A DNA stretch of 10,951 nucleotides from an uncultured Pirellula sp. (GTDB lineage Bacteria > Planctomycetota > Planctomycetia > Pirellulales > Pirellulaceae), in contig CAITIF010000434.1 of the NCBI GenBank assembly GCA_903892365.1, positions 1 to 10,951 of the forward strand. The letters are read 5' to 3'. Below, piece by piece: positions 7,064 through 10,951 of the stretch. The notes under the pieces were generated by a model. The model saw nothing but the letters and a program-made list of their open reading frames with translations, made no database searches and was not told the DNA's origin. The position numbers and the translations under genes were made by a program. Every line of letters starts with the position of its first letter. The stretch's first letter is position 1.

Positions 7064-8436
7064 AGAACGTTGTAGCCGGCTTCTACAAGCTTTTCTTTCA
7101 AGGCGATTTTCGCAGCATCTTCACCGTGCACCAATCGAATCTCCTTGGGTTTGACGGCGATGCCCTCCACGAAATGCATCAAGTCGCTTTGGTCGGCATG
7201 TGCTGAATAACCCGTGAGCGTGTAGGTCTTTGCCTTCACCAATATCTCTTCGCGATCAAGCCAAACGGTGCATTGCCCTCCTTCGCAGTTTTGGATGGCA
7301 CGCCCGGGAGTGCCCGCGCCTTGGTATCCAACGAAGAGAACGTCGGTATTCTCTTTTCCTAGGAAGGCTTTCAGGTAGTTGACCACACGCCCCCCTGTGC
7401 ACATACCACTTCCGGCAATGATGATGGCGGGTTTGCCCGAGTCGTGTAGGTACTCCAACGTTTCGCGATGATCCCCACCTCGTTCGATCTCAACCAGATT
7501 TTTGAAGACCAAAGGTTGCTTATCTACCGTCAGGACTTCGTGCGCTTCTTCGTCCCAATACTCTTGCAATTGTTCGTAAATATCGGTTAGTTTCAAAGCC
7601 AGGGGTGAATCTACGATCACATCGATTTGCTTGAGCAGAGTGCATTGAGTTTTATGGCCAATGCCTTCCATGATCATGTTCAGCTCGTACAACAATTCTT
7701 GAGTCCGGCCCAAGCTGAAGGCTGGGATAATGGTGACTCCTCGGTTTTGCATGGTTTCGCACAGGATCGATTCCAATCGATGCAGTCGGGTCTCGCGGCC
7801 TTCGTGGATCCGATCTCCGTAGGTGCTTTCGAGTACAAGAATGTCCGCTCGCTCGGGGCTGATGGGGTCCCGCATGATCGGTGTGCAACGCGATCCCAGG
7901 TCACCACTGAACACGATGCGCTGGTCATCGAAGTCGATTTCGACATAAGCAGCACCAAGAATGTGTCCTGCAGGTTGAAATCGAAATTCGGGCATCGACT
8001 TTTTGACAGTCAATTCTTCATGGCTTTTCCCGTTATGCAGGCTGGTCCATTTGCCGTATGGAATCGGGCGAACCAATCGTTTTAGGTCATCCAGAAACTC
8101 CTTGATCGCGCGACGGTTTCTCGTGATGCCAAGTCGCATAGCATCCTCGAGCATGATTGGTAGCATCGTGGCCGTGGGACGCGTGCAATAAATAGGTTTG
8201 TTGAAACCGGCTTCTAGAAGGTAAGGAATTCGCCCGACGTGATCGATGTGCACATGAGTCAGAATCAGGGCTTGAACATCGTCCAGCTGAAAGTCGATTT
8301 GCATACCGTCGCGGCCTCGAGCATCCTGCCCTTGAAACATGCCACAGTCGATTAGGATGGATTGGTTTTCCTTGAAGTGCAGCTCGTGACACGACCCAGT
8401 CACGCCTTGATGACCGCCGTGATGTGTGATTTCCAT
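7060..8436 (-). CDS. Beta-CASP metallo-beta-lactamase-fold RNA nuclease (Ysh1/CPSF-73-like)
   Basis: A complete 458-residue MBL-fold hydrolase with an inserted beta-CASP domain, the architecture of RNA 3'-processing endonucleases such as CPSF-73 and the bacterial TTHA0252 type. Metal ligands: D30 (motif 1), HVHIDH 61-66 (motif 2: H61, H63, D65, H66), H158 in 'AGHILGAAY' (motif 3) and D179 in 'FSGDLGSR' (motif 4). Beta-CASP motifs: E203 in 'LESTYGDR' (A), H413 in 'GYSAHADQSDL' (B) and H437 in 'LVHGED' (C). The loop 'GSGMCTGGRVVNYL' (342-355) is also typical. All active-site residues are intact. There is no signal peptide, so a cytoplasmic RNA nuclease is expected. No KH or other extra RNA-binding domain is seen, unlike archaeal aCPSF1. 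The ATG at 8436 is 43 bp after the kinase stop, so the two genes are probably co-transcribed. The 3' end overlaps that of mtnC by 4 bp. The RNA target is unknown. Confidence 0.94.
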   Translation of the reverse strand: MEITHHGGHQGVTGSCHELHFKENQSILIDCGMFQGQDARGRDGMQIDFQLDDVQALILTHVHIDHVGRIPYLLEAGFNKPIYCTRPTATMLPIMLEDAMRLGITRNRRAIKEFLDDLKRLVRPIPYGKWTSLHNGKSHEELTVKKSMPEFRFQPAGHILGAAYVEIDFDDQRIVFSGDLGSRCTPIMRDPISPERADILVLESTYGDRIHEGRETRLHRLESILCETMQNRGVTIIPAFSLGRTQELLYELNMIMEGIGHKTQCTLLKQIDVIVDSPLALKLTDIYEQLQEYWDEEAHEVLTVDKQPLVFKNLVEIERGGDHRETLEYLHDSGKPAIIIAGSGMCTGGRVVNYLKAFLGKENTDVLFVGYQGAGTPGRAIQNCEGGQCTVWLDREEILVKAKTYTLTGYSAHADQSDLMHFVEGIAVKPKEIRLVHGEDAAKIALKEKLVEAGYNVL

Positions 8437-8479
8437 GGTAATTGCTTCGTCGGGACGAGAGGTAAGGATGCGAGACGAA

Positions 8480-9961
8480 TCAGAGGTTGCTGGTTGTAGG
8501 CACGATCAGTCGAACAAGTGCTTGTCGAAGTTCGCGTACCTTCAGAGGCATGGGAAGCAAGACGTGGCGTGGACTGGTTTTTGCACCACGGATGATATGC
8601 TGCTGCTTGGGGTCAACCAACATCACGACCGGGATATTTTTGGTGTGTTCTTGTTCCGTGAACTGATTGAAGGCACTGAGGGCAAGATTTCCAAGATCCG
8701 GTGCACACAGAACCAAACAATCGGCGGGTGGGGATTCATCAGGAGAGAACTTACTAAGGGCCCTTTCGGGATCGCCATAAATGAGAACTTTGTAGCCGCG
8801 TTTCTTGAGCTTCTCGCGAAGGATGTCTTGGAGCTCTTGCTTGCTTTCAACCACCATTAAGGTTTTGCCCTGCCCTTCTTTGGCTTCTTCCTCATTCACT
8901 TGGTTGACGCGATGCAAAGGATCCGTGGATGCAACTTCCTTTTTATCGAAGTCGCGGATAGCAGCTTGAATATCGCTGAGCATTTGTCCGGGCGTTTGGT
9001 AACGCTTTTCGGGATCAAATTCGAGGGCTTTATTGCAGATCGCGTAAATGCTGTCCGGCAATCCGGGCTCGATGGTGTTCAAGGGTGGGAAATCTTGGAA
9101 TCGAGTAACGCTTAGGCGTTGTAGACGATCTCGAGTGTCAACCAACGCTTGCTTGCCAGAAACCACGTTATAAAAAATGACCCCCACGAAATAGATATCG
9201 CTTCGAACATCTCCTTTTCGTACCGAGGTTCCTCGTTCCAAAGCAGCGTAGTCGATAGCGCGCGCGCTGGGGCAGTCTGCAATCGCCTCGGGGGACGAAA
9301 CATCCGCCAGAGCTGCCAACCCAAAGTCCACCAACTTGCATCTTCCGCTGGAATGAACCAGTACGTTGGACAGTTTCAAATCTCGGTGCGAAATTCCTTT
9401 TTGAGCCGCGAAGTCCAGTCCCGCACAAATGTCCTGCACCAACTTCAACGAATCGAGAGGGCCGAACTTGTGTCGAATCTTCAAGATCTCGCGCAGCGTT
9501 TCCCCTTCAACGAACTCCATTACCAAGTACGGAGCACGCGGGTCGTTTTCAATTTCAAAAATTGTCACGATATTGGGATGACGCAATTGCAATCCCATTC
9601 GGCCTTCTCGCAGAAACTGCTCAACGTCCGCCAATTGATCGCGGTGACGACGCCGCAGGACTTTAATTGCGACGATACGGCCAGTTTCGCGATGGACCGC
9701 TCGGAATACCCGAGCAAAGGTACCCGCACCGATCATGTAAAGCACTTTGTAGTGCCCGTAAAAAAATCCAAGCCGTTCGCCAGTTAGCATTCGGTCCAGT
9801 TGGAAGTTGGTCAGAATGCCCTTCCGCAGAAGCAAATTCTTCACTTCTTCGAGCGTAATCTCGCTCGATCGAATTTCGCCCCAAAAGCGATCGATCTGAT
9901 CTTGGCTAGCAAGCTCGAGATCTACGGTTCGTTGTGTCAGTGAGCGAGGAGTGAATTCCAT
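8480..9961 (-). CDS. Ser/Thr protein kinase with C-terminal degenerate receiver (pseudo-receiver) domain
   Basis: A complete 493-residue soluble kinase. The N-terminal 70 residues form a helical module often found before planctomycete kinase domains. Kinase domain, about 71-337: glycine loop 'IGAGTFARVF' (77-86, third Gly replaced by Ala), VAIK with K100, alpha-C glutamate E119, catalytic loop 'SHRDLKLSN' (191-199, D194 and N199), DFG 212-214, and 'DYAALER' (237-243) where most kinases have APE, followed by 'SDIYFVG' (254-260). The catalytic residues are present, so it should be active. A linker (338-363) leads to a receiver-like fold (about 364-487). There the acidic pair is reduced to E372-S373, the phospho-acceptor Asp position in 'DCLVLCAPD' is C419, the Thr/Ser position is V449, and the conserved Lys before Pro is M471. 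It therefore probably cannot be phosphorylated on Asp. There is no membrane segment, unlike PknB-type kinases. The nuclease gene follows after 43 bp. Confidence 0.94.
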   Translation of the reverse strand: MEFTPRSLTQRTVDLELASQDQIDRFWGEIRSSEITLEEVKNLLLRKGILTNFQLDRMLTGERLGFFYGHYKVLYMIGAGTFARVFRAVHRETGRIVAIKVLRRRHRDQLADVEQFLREGRMGLQLRHPNIVTIFEIENDPRAPYLVMEFVEGETLREILKIRHKFGPLDSLKLVQDICAGLDFAAQKGISHRDLKLSNVLVHSSGRCKLVDFGLAALADVSSPEAIADCPSARAIDYAALERGTSVRKGDVRSDIYFVGVIFYNVVSGKQALVDTRDRLQRLSVTRFQDFPPLNTIEPGLPDSIYAICNKALEFDPEKRYQTPGQMLSDIQAAIRDFDKKEVASTDPLHRVNQVNEEEAKEGQGKTLMVVESKQELQDILREKLKKRGYKVLIYGDPERALSKFSPDESPPADCLVLCAPDLGNLALSAFNQFTEQEHTKNIPVVMLVDPKQQHIIRGAKTSPRHVLLPMPLKVRELRQALVRLIVPTTSNL

Positions 9962-10028
9962 TGAGGAAAAAACTGATTGCGGAGAAGAGGGATCGAGCCG
10001 GAGGCAATGGTGGAGAAACGTATCTACA

Positions 10029-10058
10029 ACTATAGACTAAGCCAATGCTTCAGGCCAA
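10029..10058 (-). promoter_or_regulatory. Possible promoter of the kinase-nuclease pair
   Basis: On the minus strand TTGGCC (10058-10053) is followed after 18 bp by TATAGT (10034-10029). The -10 box matches consensus at 5 of 6 positions and the -35 box at 4 of 6. It would give a leader of about 60 nt before the kinase ATG at 9961. No Shine-Dalgarno sequence precedes that ATG. No second promoter is visible in the 43 bp before the nuclease gene. Confidence 0.4.
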
Positions 10059-10084
10059 GCAAAATGCAGTTCAGGCAGAAATAG

Positions 10085-10117
10085 GCTCCGCAGGAAATCA
10101 CAAGGTTCCTGCGGAGC
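10085..10117 (-). terminator. Strong hairpin, probable terminator of the small coiled-coil gene
   Basis: A perfect 12-bp inverted repeat (GCTCCGCAGGAA at 10085-10096, TTCCTGCGGAGC at 10106-10117) with a 9-nt loop. It lies about 90 bp past the stop of the minus-strand gene at 10205. On the minus strand it is followed by CTATTTCT, a short and imperfect T-rich stretch, so a bidirectional or factor-assisted terminator is also possible. It also separates that gene from the kinase promoter downstream. Confidence 0.6.
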
Positions 10118-10204
10118 AGCCCAAGAAGATCGCTTCGCGTCGGAGAAACAGCCTTCCAAAGTGGCGACTCAGGAAAACTGCTGCGAAGTCAACCAAAAGC
10201 CCGC

Positions 10205-10537
10205 TTACTCTTGTCCATCGTCTTGCGAATTGCCTTCGTTTTCGCCACCTTCACCGGTCAGTTCAACGATTTGTGCTTGGTAGGCGTCTCGTTCACGACG
10301 GGTTGCTTCCAAATCAAAAACCAAGTACTTCATGTCCAACCTGAGTTGTCCGATCGAATCTTGTACCAATTGTAGGATCTTTCGGCGTCGGTTGGTGCTT
10401 TCGACAACGCGTTGAAACGCTGGCTGGATCGCTAGTCGTTGTGCAGCTGGCAAGGCCTCAATCACTTTTTGAAGATCGATCAGTTCGCTTGGAGTATCAA
10501 CAACGATGTTTTCGGTTGAATGGGCTGCATTGCTCAT
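10205..10537 (-). CDS. Small conserved-looking coiled-coil protein of unknown function
   Basis: A 110-residue protein if started at ATG 10537. The frame is open upstream to an ATG at 10606, but the sequence before 10537 is not convincing as protein, and 10537 has a good ribosome binding site. No known family recognised. The chain begins with a short polar stretch, then a helical part ('LIDLQKVIEALPAAQRLAIQ', 19-38). A basic cluster 'TNRRRKILQLVQD' (48-60) leads into a heptad-like helix to about residue 94, including 'LRLDMKYLVFDLEATRRERD' (65-84). The C-terminal 15 residues are acidic and glycine-rich. There is no signal peptide or membrane segment. The pattern suits a small cytoplasmic adaptor or oligomerising protein, possibly nucleic-acid binding through the RRRK cluster. 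It stands alone, with its own promoter candidate and a strong terminator-like hairpin. Whether it is restricted to planctomycetes is not shown here. Confidence 0.8.
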   Translation of the reverse strand: MSNAAHSTENIVVDTPSELIDLQKVIEALPAAQRLAIQPAFQRVVESTNRRRKILQLVQDSIGQLRLDMKYLVFDLEATRRERDAYQAQIVELTGEGGENEGNSQDDGQE

Positions 10538-10545
10538 GCTGGTAT

Positions 10546-10551
10546 TCCTTC
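10546..10551 (-). promoter_or_regulatory. Shine-Dalgarno sequence fixing the start of the small gene
   Basis: GAAGGA on the minus strand (10551-10546) lies 8 nt before the ATG at 10537, an ideal spacing. It is the clearest ribosome binding site in the window and favours the 110-residue product over the longer 133-residue reading. Confidence 0.65.
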
Positions 10552-10646
10552 GGGGGTGGATTGAAGTTTGTTTTCTGATCGTGACGCTGGCGAGTATGAT
10601 TTTCAAGTAATGCAGGCTTCGTGCCGATACTCCTCATCAGGTCTCT

Positions 10647-10675
10647 AGCATTGTCGCTAAATCGTTGCCAGTCAA
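10647..10675 (-). promoter_or_regulatory. Possible promoter of the small coiled-coil gene
   Basis: On the minus strand TTGACT (10675-10670, 5 of 6 matches) is followed after 17 bp by AATGCT (10652-10647, only 3 of 6). The -35 box is strong and the -10 box weak, which would suit an activated or alternative-sigma promoter. It implies a leader of roughly 100 nt. Confidence 0.35.
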
Positions 10676-10712
10676 GGATTTAGGAAAATCGCTCGAATCG
10701 TTTTGTTTTTGC

Positions 10713-10743
10713 CAACCGTCAAGGTCGGTTGCATTTTTGCAAC
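10713..10743 (+). repeat. Two overlapping, mutually exclusive inverted repeats
   Basis: CAACCG (10713-10718) can pair with CGGTTG (10726-10731) around a 7-nt loop. GTTGCA (10728-10733) can pair with TGCAAC (10738-10743) around a 4-nt loop. The two stems share bases 10728-10731, so only one can form at a time. The first stem is followed by CA and a run of five T, like a short intrinsic terminator on the plus strand. The element sits between two divergent genes and could equally be a protein-binding palindrome cluster in DNA. Confidence 0.4.
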
Positions 10744-10818
10744 ACAAACCGATCTGGAATCCTGACCTAAGTCATGCTACAAGCGAGACTTACGGTTAAG
10801 GTCGTTCTTTGGCGAATC

Positions 10819-10951
10819 ATGTTTCCTAGACTCCACCATTCATTTGCAGTTTGTTGCAAAAAGTCAACTCCCTGGCCACTTAAGCCACTTGGGTTGACTT
10901 TCGTATTCGCAATGTTGCAATTCTGCCAATCCGCTATTGGCCAGGTGTACG
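10819..10951 (+). CDS. N-terminus of a secreted protein (signal peptide; 3' end off the window)
   Basis: Forty-four codons from ATG 10819 run without a stop into the right edge, so only the N-terminus is present. The product has a basic n-region (KKS at 14-16, then PWPLKP) and a hydrophobic core 'LGLTFVFAMLQFC' (24-36). It ends with a signal peptidase I site of the A-x-G type, 'SAIG' (38-41), before Q42-V43-Y44. This strongly resembles a Sec signal peptide, with a long n-region as is common in planctomycetes. An in-frame ATG at 10774 would add 15 residues; the frame is closed by a stop at 10768-10770. Neither start has a Shine-Dalgarno sequence. The mature protein is not visible, so no function can be given. 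The call rests on the signal-peptide pattern in a short open frame and is therefore moderate. Confidence 0.55.
   Translation, partial: MFPRLHHSFAVCCKKSTPWPLKPLGLTFVFAMLQFCQSAIGQVY

Noticed and set aside
9149..9787. Plus-strand open frame of 212 codons inside the kinase gene
   Set aside because: It is antisense to the kinase catalytic domain, whose motifs are unambiguous, and shows no family features of its own.
10538..10606. Extended N-terminus of the small coiled-coil protein
   Set aside because: The extra 23 residues have no features, and the Shine-Dalgarno sequence at 10546-10551 points to the ATG at 10537.
10860..10901. 9-bp inverted repeat (AAAGTCAAC / GTTGACTTT) with a 24-nt spacer
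   Set aside because: It falls inside the predicted signal-peptide coding sequence and has a long loop. It is probably chance, unless that coding call is wrong, in which case it could be an operator.

Overview
The window looks like chromosomal DNA of a planctomycete, probably of the Pirellulaceae / Rhodopirellula type. This is inferred from protein character rather than from a marker gene. The signs are a membrane-anchored PQQ-like beta-propeller with the 'WPRFRG' opening, a soluble Ser/Thr kinase with a 'DYAALER' activation segment and a receiver-like tail, medium GC content, few Shine-Dalgarno sequences and loosely packed operons. No mobile element, CRISPR array, tRNA or rRNA was seen. Nothing in base composition suggests recent transfer.

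Layout, left to right. (1) 1-1376, minus strand: the first 458 codons of a large helical HEAT-like protein whose 3' end lies off the left edge. (2) 1420-2775, plus: a complete DEAD-box RNA helicase, divergent from gene 1 across 43 bp. (3) 2858-4711, plus: a five-helix membrane protein with a C-terminal PQQ-like beta-propeller. (4) 4952-6304, plus: the ribosome-associated GTPase HflX, with a TTG start and a good promoter upstream. (5) 6311-7063, plus: the methionine-salvage enzyme MtnC, 6 bp after hflX and probably in the same transcript. (6) 8480-9961 then 7060-8436, both minus: a Ser/Thr kinase with a degenerate receiver domain, followed after 43 bp by a beta-CASP metallo-beta-lactamase nuclease. 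This pair converges on mtnC with interlocked stop codons. (7) 10205-10537, minus: a small conserved-looking coiled-coil protein with a clear ribosome binding site and a strong terminator-like hairpin downstream. (8) from 10819 (or 10774) to the right edge, plus: the signal-peptide end of a secreted protein, cut by the window.

Three of the genes act on RNA or ribosomes (helicase, HflX, beta-CASP nuclease), but they lie in three separate transcription units, so a single pathway is not implied. The most unusual items are the kinase fused to a receiver domain that has lost its phosphorylation chemistry and is probably co-transcribed with a nuclease, the two edge genes that are easily missed, and a set of mutually exclusive hairpins upstream of the right-edge secreted protein. 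I did not find a clear, wholly new multi-gene system. The kinase/nuclease pair is the best candidate for undescribed biology.
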